A stretch of 64,000 nt of DNA, taken from assembly GCA_017302615.1 (NCBI GenBank), contig JAFLDB010000008.1:25001-89000 (forward strand), written 5' to 3'. Positions 16,969 through 26,358 of this stretch are shown here, in pieces; positions within the stretch are counted from its first letter, which is position 1, and every line of letters begins with the position of its first letter. The translations under genes were made by a program, and so were the position numbers. The notes under the pieces were generated by a model. It did no database searches and was not told where the DNA came from. It saw nothing but the letters and a program-made list of their open reading frames with translations. The DNA comes from Sphingomonadales bacterium (GTDB lineage Bacteria > Pseudomonadota > Alphaproteobacteria > Sphingomonadales > Sphingomonadaceae).

Positions 16969-17735
16969 TACCCCCCTTTCACCAGGTCGAGGAAGTACGG
17001 ACGTTCTCCCCCGCCATCGACATTGATCCTTGCTCCGCTGACCCAGGCGGCCAGCGAAGAACACAGCCACAGCACCGCCCCGGCGAGGTCTTCACCGGTA
17101 CCCATCCGTTGCAGCGGCATTGAGCGGCCCACCGCGGCCTGCGCTTCGGCATCGCCATAGGTGGCCTCGGCATTCTCGGTGCTCATCAGCCCGGCGATGA
17201 TCGCGTTGACGCGGATCCCGGCCGGGCCCCATTCCTGCGCCAGGCTTTGCGTGAGGTTGAGCAGCCCCGCCTTGGCCGCGCCGTAAACGGCGGTGCCGGG
17301 CGACGGGCGAATGCCCGAGACGCTGGCGATATTGACGATCGAGCCGCTGCCCTGTGCCGCCATGTGCGGATGCGCGGCCTGGGCCAGATAGAGCGGCGCG
17401 ACGAGGTTGAGCTTGAGAATTGCATCGACAAAGCGCGGGCTGGCCGTTTCGGCAGCGGCAGCGGGCGATCCCCCGGCGTTGTTGACCAGGATGTCGATCC
17501 GGCCGTGGCGGCCCACGACTTCCTCGATCAGGGCCTTGGCGGCATCGGCGTCGCGGATGTCCGCGGCCAGGAACTCGACCCCTTCCGGCAGGCTTTCAGG
17601 TGCGCTGCGGGCGCAGGCGACAACCTTGCAGCCGGCTCCGGCCAGCGCGGCCGCGATGCCCCGGCCAAGGCCGCGCGTGCCGCCCGTTACCAGGGCCACC
17701 TGACCCGTCAGATCGATTGCCGGCACCTGTGCCAA
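16968..17735 (-). CDS. Short-chain dehydrogenase, first gene of the ring C/D operon
   Basis: This is an SDR of about 255 residues with TGGTRGLG, NNAGG and the catalytic YGAAK, ending in VDGGG and a FLDLVKGG tail. The substrate is unknown; a hydroxysteroid or a hydroxyacyl-CoA is equally likely. The start is uncertain. A TTG at 17735 is preceded at 7 bases by GAGGGGAGAGG, a good ribosome site, and gives the usual SDR N-terminus. A GTG at 17726 and an ATG at 17780 are alternatives. It is the promoter-proximal gene, with a candidate operator (17835-17868) about 100 bases upstream. Confidence 0.78.
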   Translation of the reverse strand: MAQVPAIDLTGQVALVTGGTRGLGRGIAAALAGAGCKVVACARSAPESLPEGVEFLAADIRDADAAKALIEEVVGRHGRIDILVNNAGGSPAAAAETASPRFVDAILKLNLVAPLYLAQAAHPHMAAQGSGSIVNIASVSGIRPSPGTAVYGAAKAGLLNLTQSLAQEWGPAGIRVNAIIAGLMSTENAEATYGDAEAQAAVGRSMPLQRMGTGEDLAGAVLWLCSSLAAWVSGARINVDGGGERPYFLDLVKGG

Positions 17736-17834
17736 GACCGTTCCTCTCCCCTCGCAGGCGATTTCGCTGAATCGCGGCATCAAACTATGACTGAAAGTGC
17801 ATTATCGGAAGCCAATCGGCTTTTCAATTGACGA

Positions 17835-17868
17835 TTTGCGTATCAAACGATAAAAAAATTTACGAGGC
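17835..17868. promoter_or_regulatory. Candidate operator between the divergent ipd and hsa operons
   Basis: The left half is TTTGCGTAT and the right half TTACGAGGC, separated by exactly 16 bases. This matches the pattern TTTGCGTAA-N16-TTACGCAAA found at six other promoters in this window; the right half is one of the weaker copies (TTACG kept). It lies 46 bases before the hsaA start and about 100 before the first gene of the opposite operon, so it could control both directions. Confidence 0.6.
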
Positions 17869-17914
17869 CGACGGTTTCGGCATCGGACGAGTCGATAAAC
17901 AGGAGCTTGGGAGA

Positions 17915-19129
17915 ATGGCCACCGCCGCATCGCGCGTTGCAGACGCGCAGAGCACGCCTACCGCAGAAGAACTGATCGCGCGCGCCCGCGCGATGGTTCC
18001 GGTGCTGAAGGCCCGTGCCCGACAATGTGTGGCCAATCGCAACGTCTCGGCCGAAACGATTGCCGAGATGCAGGAGGCAGGCTTTTTCCGGATCGTGCAG
18101 CCGCGCCGCTACGGCGGCTATGAAATGCACCCCAACGTGTTCTTCGAAGTGCAGAAGCTGCTGGCGGAAGGCTGTATGTCGACCGGCTGGATGTATGGCG
18201 TGGTCGGATGCCACCCCTATGAGCTGGCGCTGTTCCACGACAAGGCTCAGGAAGAGGTGTGGGGGGATGATCCCTCGATGCTGGTCTCTTCCACCTATCA
18301 GCCGGTGGGCAAGGTGACCCATGTCGAAGGCGGGTTCCGCCTGTCGGGCCGCTGGGGTTTCTCGACCGGTTCGGTCCACTGCGGCTGGGTCCTGCTGGGT
18401 GCGTTCTGCCCGCCCAAGGAAGACGGCACCCCGGCGGAAATGCGCACCTTCCTGCTGCCGCGCAGCGACTATGCGATCGACGAGGATGCCTGGCACACCT
18501 TCGGCCTGCAGGGTACCGGCAGCCACGACATCATCGTCGACGACGTGTTCGTGCCGGATTACCGCACGCACCGCTCGATCGACGGGTTCCTGTGCCAGAA
18601 TCCGGGGCAAGAAGTGAATACCGGCCCGCTCTACACCCTGCCCTGGGCGCAGGTCTTCGTCCGTTCGGTCTCGACCGCGGCGTTCGGCGGGGCGCAGGCA
18701 GCGATCAATGCGGGCATGGCGATCATGCAGGACCGCATTTCGACCAACACCGGCAAGGCATCGAAGCAGGATCCGATCCTGCATGCCGCGCTGGCCCGGG
18801 CGATTGCAGAGAAGGGGGAGATGGAAACCACCCTGCGGCTGACCTTCGATGACCTGATGGGCTATGCCGAGCGGGGCGAGCCGATCCCGATGGAGAAGCG
18901 GGCGTTCTATACCTACCAGTCGGCCACTGTGGTGCGTCGCCTTGCCAGCCTGATCGACGATGTGGTCCAGCTGCTGGGCGGCCGGGCGATCTACATGACC
19001 AGCGACATCATCCAGCCCTGGCTCGATCTCCACGCCGGCCGCGCCCACGTGGCCAACGATCCGGGCAATCGCACCAGCGACGCGATCAATGCCATGCTGG
19101 GCGAAGCCCCGCTCAACCCCTTCCTTTAA
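17915..19129 (+). CDS. hsaA: 3-HSA hydroxylase, oxygenase component (HsaA/TesA2-like)
   Basis: This 404-residue flavin-dependent monooxygenase of the acyl-CoA dehydrogenase fold shows the HsaA block EMQEAGFFRIVQPRRYGGYE and the GCMSTGWMYG and GRWGFSTGS segments. HsaA, with reduced flavin from HsaB, hydroxylates the phenolic ring A of 3-HSA to the catechol. I chose the ATG at 17915 (AGGAG 9 bases upstream), which matches the usual N-terminus; the frame is open further upstream but those codons run through the promoter. It is the first gene of the plus-strand hsa operon. A diverged second copy is at 56142-57332. Confidence 0.9.
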   Translation: MATAASRVADAQSTPTAEELIARARAMVPVLKARARQCVANRNVSAETIAEMQEAGFFRIVQPRRYGGYEMHPNVFFEVQKLLAEGCMSTGWMYGVVGCHPYELALFHDKAQEEVWGDDPSMLVSSTYQPVGKVTHVEGGFRLSGRWGFSTGSVHCGWVLLGAFCPPKEDGTPAEMRTFLLPRSDYAIDEDAWHTFGLQGTGSHDIIVDDVFVPDYRTHRSIDGFLCQNPGQEVNTGPLYTLPWAQVFVRSVSTAAFGGAQAAINAGMAIMQDRISTNTGKASKQDPILHAALARAIAEKGEMETTLRLTFDDLMGYAERGEPIPMEKRAFYTYQSATVVRRLASLIDDVVQLLGGRAIYMTSDIIQPWLDLHAGRAHVANDPGNRTSDAINAMLGEAPLNPFL

Positions 19130-19140
19130 AGGTGCATGCG

Positions 19141-19956
19141 ATGAGCGGGCTGAACGAAGCGACCTACACCGTCGACGGGTATGATATCCACCTGAAGGAG
19201 GCCGGGAGCGGCCCGGTCGTGGTTTTCATCCACGGCAGCGGGCCGGGCGCCTCGGGTGCGTCGAACTTCCGGCAGAACTGGCCGGCCTTTGTCGAAGCCG
19301 GTTACCGTGTGATCCTGCCCGATCTGATCGGCTATGGCGCTTCGTCCAAGCCTGAGGGGATCGACTACACCCTGCAGCTGTTCACCGACACGCTTTATGG
19401 CGCGCTCAAGGCCCACGGGATCGAGCGGGCCGTGCTGGTCGGCAATTCGCTGGGCGGGGGCGTGGCGATCCAGTTGACGCTGGACCATCCCGAGTTCACC
19501 GAGCGGCTGATCCTGATGGCGCCGGGCTGCATCGAGGAGCAGGCCGACTATTTCAAGATGCCGGGGATCACCAAGATGGTCTCCAATTTCGGCGGGCCGG
19601 ATTTCAACCTGGACGAGCAGCGGCGCCTGATCGGCAATCTGGTCCACCCCGATTTCGCTCCGAACATCCCCGACGCATTGGTGCAGGAACGCTTTGCGGT
19701 AGCCCGGACCCAGCCCAAGGATGTACTGGTGCGGATGCGCACGCCCAACCTGGGGCCGCGCGTCGGTGAGCTGAAAGTTCCGATCTTTGTACTGTGGGGC
19801 CTGAATGACGAGTTCTGCCCGGAAAGCGGCGCGCGCCACTTCCTCGACCAGTGCGACGATGCCCGCTGCCTGACTTTCACCCGCACCGGCCACTGGGTGC
19901 AGGTGGAGCGGGCCGAGGAGTTCAACCGCTATAGCCTGGAATTCCTGCGTGGCTGA
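19141..19956 (+). CDS. hsaD: Meta-cleavage product hydrolase (HsaD/TesD-like)
   Basis: This 271-residue α/β-hydrolase has the triad Ser103 (GNSLGGG), Asp223 (WGLNDEF) and His251 (TGHWVQVE), plus the oxyanion HGSGPGASG. It matches the BphD/HsaD C-C bond hydrolases. HsaD splits the meta-cleavage product 4,9-DSHA into a dienoate (to HsaE) and the bicyclic HIP acid (to FadD3). The ATG at 19141 follows an AAAGG ribosome site. It lies 11 bases after hsaA and overlaps hsaB by 8, consistent with one transcript. Confidence 0.9.
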   Translation: MSGLNEATYTVDGYDIHLKEAGSGPVVVFIHGSGPGASGASNFRQNWPAFVEAGYRVILPDLIGYGASSKPEGIDYTLQLFTDTLYGALKAHGIERAVLVGNSLGGGVAIQLTLDHPEFTERLILMAPGCIEEQADYFKMPGITKMVSNFGGPDFNLDEQRRLIGNLVHPDFAPNIPDALVQERFAVARTQPKDVLVRMRTPNLGPRVGELKVPIFVLWGLNDEFCPESGARHFLDQCDDARCLTFTRTGHWVQVERAEEFNRYSLEFLRG

Positions 19957-20443
19957 AGGCTATCCCCTGGTGCCGGAGGATCTGCCGCTGAAGTTCAAGG
20001 CGGCGATGCGGCGGCTGGCGGCTTCGGTCGCGGTGGTCGCGGCGCGGGGGGACAATGGGCCGATCGGCATGGCCGCCACCTCGGTCACTTCGCTGACCGC
20101 CGATCCGCCGGCAGTGCTGGTCTGCGTCAACCGCGCGACCGCGCTGCACGGACTGTTGGTCCCGACCACACCGCTCAGCGTCAACCTGCTGTCGCGCGAT
20201 CAGCAGGACGTCTCGGCTGCCTTTGGCGGCGGGGTGCCGCAGGACGAGCGGTTCAGGATCGGGGACTGGCGCGAAGGGCCGGGCGGCGTTCCGGAACTGG
20301 CTGGCGCCCAGGCCAGCCTCAACTGTGTGATCGATGCCATGCTGGCCTATGGCACCCATTCGATCGTCATTGCCCGGGTCCTTTCGGCCACGGTCAGTGA
20401 TGCGGTCGATCCGCTGATCTACCAGGACGGAGCCTATCTGTGA
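19949..20443 (+). CDS. hsaB: Flavin reductase component (HsaB/TesA1-like)
   Basis: This 164-residue flavin reductase-like protein contains AASVAVVAARGDNGPIGMAA and SVTSLTADPPAVLVCVNR, the flavin-binding signature of the HpaC/HsaB family. It would supply reduced flavin to HsaA, and possibly to the second HsaA at 56142-57332, which has no reductase beside it. Translation begins at a GTG overlapping hsaD by 8 bases. Its place between hsaD and hsaE differs from the mycobacterial hsaADCB order because hsaC has moved to the opposite strand. Confidence 0.85.
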   Translation: MAEGYPLVPEDLPLKFKAAMRRLAASVAVVAARGDNGPIGMAATSVTSLTADPPAVLVCVNRATALHGLLVPTTPLSVNLLSRDQQDVSAAFGGGVPQDERFRIGDWREGPGGVPELAGAQASLNCVIDAMLAYGTHSIVIARVLSATVSDAVDPLIYQDGAYL

Positions 20444-21216
20444 GCCTGCGTGAGGACCTCTCCGAAGAACTCTATCGCTGCCTGCGCAAACGGCGCACGG
20501 TTCCGCCGCTGATCGCGCGCCATGGCGATCTGACGGTCGACGATGCCTATGCCATTTCGCTCGGCTTTCTGGGCAAGCGGCTGGCCGATGGCGAGCGGGT
20601 GGTCGGCAAGAAGATCGGCGTCACCAGCAAGGCGGTGCAGGATATGCTGGGCGTCCACCAGCCCGACTTCGGCTTTCTGACCGACTGGATGGAGGTCGGC
20701 GAGGAGATCGACGTGGACGCCAAGGCGCTGATCGCGCCGCGCGCCGAGGCGGAGATCGCCTTCGTCCTCAAGGACAGCCTGAACGGCCCCGGCGTGACAG
20801 CCGCCGATGTGATGGCCGCGACCGACTATATCGCCCCCTGCTTCGAAATCGTCGACAGCCGGATCCAGGACTGGAAGATCGGGATTGTCGATACCGTGGC
20901 CGACAATGCCTCGTGCGGGGTGTTCGTTCTGGGTGAGGGGAGGGCCGATCCGCGCGGATTGGATCTGCCCGCGCTGCATGTCACCGTCACCAAGAACGGC
21001 GCGCCCTTGTCGGAAGGATACGGCAGCGCGGTGCAGGGCGATCCGGCCCAGGCGGTGGCCTGGCTGGCCAATACGCTGGGCGCCTATGGCGTCACGCTGG
21101 ATGCCGGGGACGTGATCCTCTCGGGCAGCCTTGTCCCGCTGGAACCGGCGGTGAAGGGCGATGTGTTTGAAATGACCCTGCACGGTGTTGGCACCTGCAC
21201 GGCTCGGTTTGTCTAA
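20440..21216 (+). CDS. hsaE: 2-hydroxyhexa-2,4-dienoate hydratase (HsaE/TesE-like)
   Basis: This 258-residue member of the fumarylacetoacetate-hydrolase-fold hydratases has metal-ligand acidic residues in [13 protein letters not shown] and the GKKIGVTS and GSLVPLEP blocks. It adds water to the dienoate released by HsaD, giving 4-hydroxy-2-oxohexanoate for HsaF. It starts with GTG in a 4-base overlap with hsaB. The order hsaE-hsaG-hsaF is the standard lower meta-cleavage cassette. Confidence 0.88.
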   Translation: MSLREDLSEELYRCLRKRRTVPPLIARHGDLTVDDAYAISLGFLGKRLADGERVVGKKIGVTSKAVQDMLGVHQPDFGFLTDWMEVGEEIDVDAKALIAPRAEAEIAFVLKDSLNGPGVTAADVMAATDYIAPCFEIVDSRIQDWKIGIVDTVADNASCGVFVLGEGRADPRGLDLPALHVTVTKNGAPLSEGYGSAVQGDPAQAVAWLANTLGAYGVTLDAGDVILSGSLVPLEPAVKGDVFEMTLHGVGTCTARFV

Positions 21217-21226
21217 GGAAACAGCA

Positions 21227-22174
21227 ATGGCACGGGTGAAGGCCGCGATCATCGGTTCGGGCAATATCGGCACCGATCTGATGATGAAGATGATCAAGTA
21301 TCCGCAGAACATGGAACTGGCCGCGGTGGTCGGGATCGATCCCGAATCCGAAGGCCTGGCCATGGCCCGCGCCCACGGCATTGCCACCACGCACGAAGGG
21401 ATCGAGGGGCTGAAGCGGCTCGATTGCTACAAGGACATCGGCATCGCCTTCGATGCGACCAGCGCCTACGCGCACAAGGTCCACGACGAGGCGCTGCGGG
21501 CCGACGGGATCCAGGTGGTCGATCTGACGCCGGCCGCGATCGGGCCGTTCACCGTGCCGCCGGTCAACATGAGCCAGCACCTCGACCAGCCCAACGTCAA
21601 CATGGTGACCTGCGGCGGGCAGGCGACGATTCCGATTGTCGCCGCGGTGGCGCGGGTTTCGGACAAGCTGCACTATGCGGAGATCGTCGCCTCGGTCTCC
21701 TCGCGCTCGGCCGGGCCGGGTACGCGCGCCAACATCGACGAGTTCACCCGCACCACTGCCCGCGCGATCGAGGTGGTCGGCGGCGCAACCAAGGGCAAGG
21801 CGATCATCATCCTCAACCCGGCCGAACCGCCGATGATCATGCGCGACACTGTCTTCACGCTGAGCGAGGGCGGGAGCGAGGACGCGATCCGCCGTTCGGT
21901 GACCGAAATGGTCGCGGAAGTGCAGAAGTACGTGCCTGGTTACCGCCTCAAGCAGGAAGTCCAGTTTGAGCGTTACGGTGACAACAACCGGCTGAAGATT
22001 CCCGGCATGGGCGAGTTCACCGGGATCAAGTCGATGATCATGCTCGAGGTCGAAGGGGCCGGGGATTACCTGCCGAGCTATTCCGGCAATCTCGACATCA
22101 TGACCGCCGCGGCCAAGGCCACCGGCGAACTGCTGGCCGCGCGCCGCATGAATCAGGGGGGGATGGCCCAGTGA
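21227..22174 (+). CDS. hsaG: Acylating aldehyde dehydrogenase (HsaG/TesF-like)
   Basis: This 315-residue protein has the Rossmann [10 protein letters not shown] motif and the catalytic Cys129 in MVTCGGQAT, typical of BphJ/DmpF/HsaG dehydrogenases. It converts propanal, channelled from the aldolase HsaF, to propionyl-CoA with NAD. The ATG at 21227 is preceded by AAGGAA. It is 10 bases after hsaE and overlaps hsaF by 4; the enzyme pair forms a physical complex in known systems. Confidence 0.9.
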   Translation: MARVKAAIIGSGNIGTDLMMKMIKYPQNMELAAVVGIDPESEGLAMARAHGIATTHEGIEGLKRLDCYKDIGIAFDATSAYAHKVHDEALRADGIQVVDLTPAAIGPFTVPPVNMSQHLDQPNVNMVTCGGQATIPIVAAVARVSDKLHYAEIVASVSSRSAGPGTRANIDEFTRTTARAIEVVGGATKGKAIIILNPAEPPMIMRDTVFTLSEGGSEDAIRRSVTEMVAEVQKYVPGYRLKQEVQFERYGDNNRLKIPGMGEFTGIKSMIMLEVEGAGDYLPSYSGNLDIMTAAAKATGELLAARRMNQGGMAQ

Positions 22175-23211
22175 TCAGCACTTTCAACGTCGAGGCGGGC
22201 GACAAGCTCTATATCCAGGATGTGACCCTGCGCGACGGGATGCACGCCGTCCGCCACATGTACGGGATCGACCATGTCCGTGCGATTGCGGCCGCGATCG
22301 AGGCTGCGGGCGTCGATGCGATCGAGGTGGCCCACGGCGACGGCCTGTCGGGCGCAAGCTTCAACTATGGCTTTGGCGCCCACACCGACTGGGAATGGCT
22401 GGAGGCCGTGGCCGAAGTGCTCGACAAGTGCGTGCTGACGACGCTGATCCTGCCGGGCGTCGGCACGGTCGAGGAACTCCGCCGCGCCTATGATATCGGC
22501 GTGCGCTCGGTCCGGGTCGCCACCCACTGCACCGAGGCCGACGTATCGAAGCAGCATATCGGCATTGCCCGCGATCTCGGCATGGACGTGTCCGGCTTCC
22601 TGATGATGAGCCACATGATCGAGCCCGAGGCGCTCGCCAGCCAGGCCCTGCTGATGGAAAGCTATGGCGTGCAGTGCGTCTATGTGACCGACAGCGGCGG
22701 CGCGCTGGACATGGACGGGGTCCGCGCCCGGTTCGAAGCCTATGACCGCGTGCTGAAGCCCGAAACCCAGCGCGGGATGCACGCCCACCACAACCTCTCG
22801 CTGGGTGTCGCCAATTCGATCGTCGCGGCGCAGTGCGGCGCGGTGCGGATCGATGCCAGCCTGACCGGGATGGGCGCTGGCGCGGGCAATGCGCCGCTCG
22901 AAGTCTTCGTCGCCGCTGCCGACCGCAAGGGCTGGAACCACGGCTGCGACGTCAATCTGCTGATGGATGCGGCTGAAGACCTGGTCCGCCCGTTGCAGGA
23001 TCGCCCGGTGCGGGTCGATCGCGAAACGCTGAGTCTGGGCTATGCCGGGGTCTATTCCAGCTTCCTGCGTCACGCCGAAAAGGCCAGCGAGACCTATGGC
23101 ATCGATACCCGCGAGATCTTGCTCGAGCTCGGCCGCCGCAAGATGGTCGGCGGACAGGAAGACATGATCGTCGATGTTGCCCTCGACATGGTGAAAGAAC
23201 GCAATGGCTGA
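22171..23211 (+). CDS. hsaF: 4-hydroxy-2-oxohexanoate aldolase (HsaF/TesG-like)
   Basis: This 346-residue DRE-TIM-type aldolase has the [11 protein letters not shown] active-site block (Arg21, Asp22, His25) and the metal-ligand segment [11 protein letters not shown]. It cleaves 4-hydroxy-2-oxohexanoate to pyruvate and propanal, passing the aldehyde to HsaG. It starts with GTG in a GTGA overlap with hsaG, and its end overlaps the following dehydrogenase gene by 8 bases, so the ketosteroid dehydrogenase is part of the same transcript. Confidence 0.9.
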   Translation: MISTFNVEAGDKLYIQDVTLRDGMHAVRHMYGIDHVRAIAAAIEAAGVDAIEVAHGDGLSGASFNYGFGAHTDWEWLEAVAEVLDKCVLTTLILPGVGTVEELRRAYDIGVRSVRVATHCTEADVSKQHIGIARDLGMDVSGFLMMSHMIEPEALASQALLMESYGVQCVYVTDSGGALDMDGVRARFEAYDRVLKPETQRGMHAHHNLSLGVANSIVAAQCGAVRIDASLTGMGAGAGNAPLEVFVAAADRKGWNHGCDVNLLMDAAEDLVRPLQDRPVRVDRETLSLGYAGVYSSFLRHAEKASETYGIDTREILLELGRRKMVGGQEDMIVDVALDMVKERNG

Positions 23212-24664
23212 GATTTCGCAGCACCGTCCCTTTCCCGCCGCCGAGGTTCCCGGCTGGGATTTTGAAACCGACGTTGCCGTGATCGGCTTCGGCGCGACCG
23301 GAGCCTGCGCCGCGATCGAGGCCGCCGATGCCGGTGCGCGGGTCCTGCTGTTCGAGCGCAATTCGGGCAGCGGCGGGGCCTCGGGCCTTTCGGGCGGAGA
23401 GATCTACATCGGCGGGTGCGGCGGCACCGACGCCCAGCGCGCCGCCGGGTTCGAGGACAGCACGGAGGACTTCACGGCGTACCTCAAGCTTGCTGGAGGT
23501 CCCTGCGCCGACGAGGCCAAGTGCGAAGTCTATGGCCGCGAAGCGCTGAACCACTATGCCTGGCTGAAAGCACAGGGCGTGCCCTATCGCGGCAATTACC
23601 TGCCCGGCAAACACATCGAGCCGACGGACGATTCCACCCTGATCTGGTCGGGCAGCGAGGCGGCGGCGCCGTTCTGCGACCTCGCCAAGCCGGCCCCGCG
23701 CGGCCACGTAATCCAGCACATGGGCTGGGGCGGGGGGCGTCCGCTGGTCGATGTGCTGGAAGCCAGCGCCCGGGCCAAGGGCGTCGAAGTGATCACCGAT
23801 GCCCGCGCGATGGCGCTGATCCGCGATGGTGAGCGGATCGTCGGGGTGGTGGTGCGGATCGACAACCAGCCGCGCTTCGTCAAGGCAGCGAGGGGCGTGG
23901 TCCTGGCCACCGGCGGCTTCGTTTTCAATGAAGCGATGCGGCGCAAGTACTGCCCCGAGACGTTCAAGCTCAACGATCCGATCGGCGACAAGGACGATGG
24001 CCTGGGGATCGAGCTGGGCCTGGGCGCGGGCGGCGATGCGATCCACATGGAGCAGTTCTTCACCACCTGCCCTTGGACGATGCCGGAAAGCCATGCCTAC
24101 GGTGTTTTCGTCAACACCATGGGGCAGCGCTTCATCAACGAGGACTGCTATCACGGCCGGGTCAGCCGCTGCGCGGTCGATCAGCCGGGCGGCAAGGTCT
24201 ACCTGCTGCTCGACAATGCGCATTTCGTCCAGCCGATGGACTTTGCCCGGATGAGCATCGCCGGGACCGGCGACAGCTGGGAAGAGGTCGAGGCCGAACT
24301 GGAGATGCCGGCCGGCACGCTGAGCGCGACCATGGCGGTCTATAACGAACACGCCCGCGAGGGGCGCGATCCGCTGTTCGACAAGCGAGTGCCGATCCTG
24401 CCCCCGCTCGACCAGGGACCGTTCGTCGCGCTCGAGCTGGATTTCCACGCCAGCTATTTCAGCTTCTTCACCCTGGGCGGGCTCAAGACCTCGACCGACG
24501 GCGAAGTGCTCGACCGGGGCGGGGCGCCGGTGCCGGGACTATATGCCGCCGGGCGCTGCACTTCGGGCCTGCCGGCCTGGGGGCATGGCTATTCCTCGGG
24601 GCTGAGCCTGGCCGACTGCACCTTCTTCGGCCGACAGGCCGGGCGCAAGGCGGCCAGTGCCTGA
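23204..24664 (+). CDS. FAD-dependent 3-ketosteroid dehydrogenase, Δ4-type candidate
   Basis: This 486-residue flavoprotein of the fumarate reductase/KstD superfamily has a [10 protein letters not shown] dinucleotide motif and a [13 protein letters not shown] segment. The C-terminal active-site strip reads [14 protein letters not shown], with Tyr463 and Ser465. That Tyr-x-Ser arrangement resembles what I recall for the rhodococcal Δ4-(5α)-ketosteroid dehydrogenase, rather than the YPGAG-type strip of Δ1-KstD (present at 34057-35751). It may thus desaturate C4-C5 of a saturated ring A, as needed for 5α- or 5β-steroids such as bile acids. Substrate stereochemistry cannot be read from sequence. 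Confidence 0.78.
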   Translation: MAEISQHRPFPAAEVPGWDFETDVAVIGFGATGACAAIEAADAGARVLLFERNSGSGGASGLSGGEIYIGGCGGTDAQRAAGFEDSTEDFTAYLKLAGGPCADEAKCEVYGREALNHYAWLKAQGVPYRGNYLPGKHIEPTDDSTLIWSGSEAAAPFCDLAKPAPRGHVIQHMGWGGGRPLVDVLEASARAKGVEVITDARAMALIRDGERIVGVVVRIDNQPRFVKAARGVVLATGGFVFNEAMRRKYCPETFKLNDPIGDKDDGLGIELGLGAGGDAIHMEQFFTTCPWTMPESHAYGVFVNTMGQRFINEDCYHGRVSRCAVDQPGGKVYLLLDNAHFVQPMDFARMSIAGTGDSWEEVEAELEMPAGTLSATMAVYNEHAREGRDPLFDKRVPILPPLDQGPFVALELDFHASYFSFFTLGGLKTSTDGEVLDRGGAPVPGLYAAGRCTSGLPAWGHGYSSGLSLADCTFFGRQAGRKAASA

Positions 24665-25109
24665 ACGCCTGGCCGAGCGGCTGCGGGCGCTGGAAGACCG
24701 CGAGGCGATCCGCGACCTGATCGCGCGCTATGGCCCGCTGGCCGACAGCGGACAGGCCGAAGCGGTCGCCGCGCTATTTGCCGAGGACGGGGTCTATGCC
24801 GTGGGCGGGATGGGCGAAGCGCAGGGACGCGCCGCCATTGCCGCGCTGATCAGCGGGCCGGTCCACCAGTCGCTGATGGCCGATGGCTGTGCCCATGTCC
24901 TGACCAGCCCTGTCATCGCGCTGGAAGGCGACCGCGCCGTGGCGCGCTGCCACAGCATCGTGTTCCGGCACGAGGATGGCGAATGGGCCCCGGTGCGGGT
25001 GGCCGCGAACCGCTGGGAGCTGACGCGCGGCAAGGCGGGCTGGCAGGTGACCCGCCGCGATAACGCGCTGCTCGATGGCAGCGCCGCCGCCCGCGCCTTG
25101 CTCAGCTGA
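24657..25109 (+). CDS. SnoaL/NTF2-fold protein, hydroxysteroid dehydratase candidate
   Basis: This 150-residue protein of the SnoaL-like family starts with GTG and overlaps the dehydrogenase upstream by 8 bases. The N-terminal helix LRALEDREAIRDLIARYGPL and a Tyr-x4-Asp pair (RYGPLAD) match the start of BaiE, the bile-acid 7α-dehydratase, and a histidine (CAHVL) falls near the BaiE His83 position. It is one of four such proteins in the window. A role as dehydratase, isomerase or binding protein is open. It converges on the SDR gene with an 8-base overlap. Confidence 0.7.
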   Translation: MPERLAERLRALEDREAIRDLIARYGPLADSGQAEAVAALFAEDGVYAVGGMGEAQGRAAIAALISGPVHQSLMADGCAHVLTSPVIALEGDRAVARCHSIVFRHEDGEWAPVRVAANRWELTRGKAGWQVTRRDNALLDGSAAARALLS

Positions 25110-25842
25110 CCAGCTGTCCGCCGTCGACCACCAGCACTGTCCCGGTCGCCTTGCGGGCCTTGTCAGAGGCGAGGAAGGCGACTGCTTCGGCAATGTCTTC
25201 GGGATCGCAGCTGCCGTCGACCAGCTTGGGCATGCCGCGCATTACCATCGCCCAGTCGAGATCGCCGGCTGGCGGTTCCTGCTTGGTCATCGGGGTGTTG
25301 ACGTGGCCGGGAGCGACCGCGTTGATCCTCACGCCTTTGGGGGCATACTCGGCCGCCAGGGCGGTCGTCATCCCCACCACCGCGTGCTTCGAGGCGCAAT
25401 AGGCGGCGGTATAGATCATGCCGCGCAGACCCGAGGTAGAGCCGATGTTGACCACGTTGCCCTTGCTTTCGACCAGGTGCGGCAGGGCGGCCTGGCACAG
25501 CACGAAGACGCTGGTGGTGTTGATCCGCAGGATCCGCTCGAAGTCCTCGACCGCATAGGTCTCGGTCGGCCCCCACTTGAGCATGCCGGCCACGTTGCAC
25601 AGCACGTCGAGCCCGCCCTCGGCCGCCTTGGCAACCAGCGCGCGGCAGGAGGCATGGTCTTCGGCGTCATAGGGCACCGCCGTGGCGGCATCGCCGATCA
25701 GCGCGGCGGTTTCAGCCAGGCCGGTCTCGTTGATGTCGCCGATGATCACCTGCGCGCCTTCACGGGCAAACAGCAGCGCGGTGGCGCGTCCGATCCCCGA
25801 TGCTGCGCCGGTGACCAGCACCCGCTTGCCTGCAAACCGCAT
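25102..25842 (-). CDS. Short-chain dehydrogenase
   Basis: This is a 246-residue classical SDR with TGAASGIG, a CNVAG variant of the NNAG motif, the catalytic YCASK and an LVVDGGQLVS end. The ATG at 25842 follows GAGGAGAACGG. The NNAG variation (Cys in place of the first Asn) is mild. It is the last gene of the minus-strand trio with a SnoaL-like protein and a TonB receptor, and it probably oxidises or reduces a hydroxyl of the imported steroid. Regiospecificity cannot be told. Confidence 0.8.
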   Translation of the reverse strand: MRFAGKRVLVTGAASGIGRATALLFAREGAQVIIGDINETGLAETAALIGDAATAVPYDAEDHASCRALVAKAAEGGLDVLCNVAGMLKWGPTETYAVEDFERILRINTTSVFVLCQAALPHLVESKGNVVNIGSTSGLRGMIYTAAYCASKHAVVGMTTALAAEYAPKGVRINAVAPGHVNTPMTKQEPPAGDLDWAMVMRGMPKLVDGSCDPEDIAEAVAFLASDKARKATGTVLVVDGGQLVS

Positions 25843-25855
25843 CTGTCCGTTCTCC

Positions 25856-26353
25856 TCAGCCGAAAGTCTCGGGCGCATCGCCCATAACCGCCACGGTCGG
25901 CCGGCCATCCCCATCGACCGCATGGATCAAGCAGGACAGCCGCTTCGAGCGCGTTTCCGCGATCCACCAGCGTCCTTCCGCCTTCACATAGCTGTCTTCG
26001 TACTCGACCCCCATCTGGGTCAGGGTGCGGCTGGCCAGGTTGATGTTGTGGAACAGCAGCGACCAGCGGCCCCGGGCCCGATCGTTGCTGTCGAATTCGA
26101 TCACCCCATTGGCGCCGTGGTGGATATCGAAAATCCCCGGCGCGCAGCCCATCTTGGCATAGACCGCAACAAAGGCATCGCGGCTGTCGAATGCCGGGAA
26201 GCCGTCATAGGCAATGACGGCCCCGTCCGGCAGCAGGCAATCGCGGACCGTTTCCGGTTCCTTCGCGTCGCAGGCCCGCAGGTAACGCGCCTTGAGGTCC
26301 CGGATCGCCCGGTCATCCTCAAGGCGCTGCAGTCGTTCCTCCAGACTGGCCAT
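25856..26353 (-). CDS. SnoaL-like protein resembling bile-acid 7α-dehydratase (BaiE)
   Basis: This 165-residue NTF2-fold protein matches BaiE in length and pattern: LEERLQRLEDDRAIRDLKAR at the start, Tyr24 and Asp29 spaced as BaiE Tyr30/Asp35, IHHGANGVIEFDS around the BaiE His83 position, then GRWSLLF where BaiE has its Asp106 motif. The aspartate at that last site appears to be Phe here, so activity may differ. BaiE and sphingomonad 7α-hydroxysteroid dehydratases remove the C7 hydroxyl of 3-keto-4-ene bile acids. It lies 5 bases after the TonB receptor and 13 before the SDR. Confidence 0.75.
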   Translation of the reverse strand: MASLEERLQRLEDDRAIRDLKARYLRACDAKEPETVRDCLLPDGAVIAYDGFPAFDSRDAFVAVYAKMGCAPGIFDIHHGANGVIEFDSNDRARGRWSLLFHNINLASRTLTQMGVEYEDSYVKAEGRWWIAETRSKRLSCLIHAVDGDGRPTVAVMGDAPETFG

Positions 26354-26358
26354 CCGGC

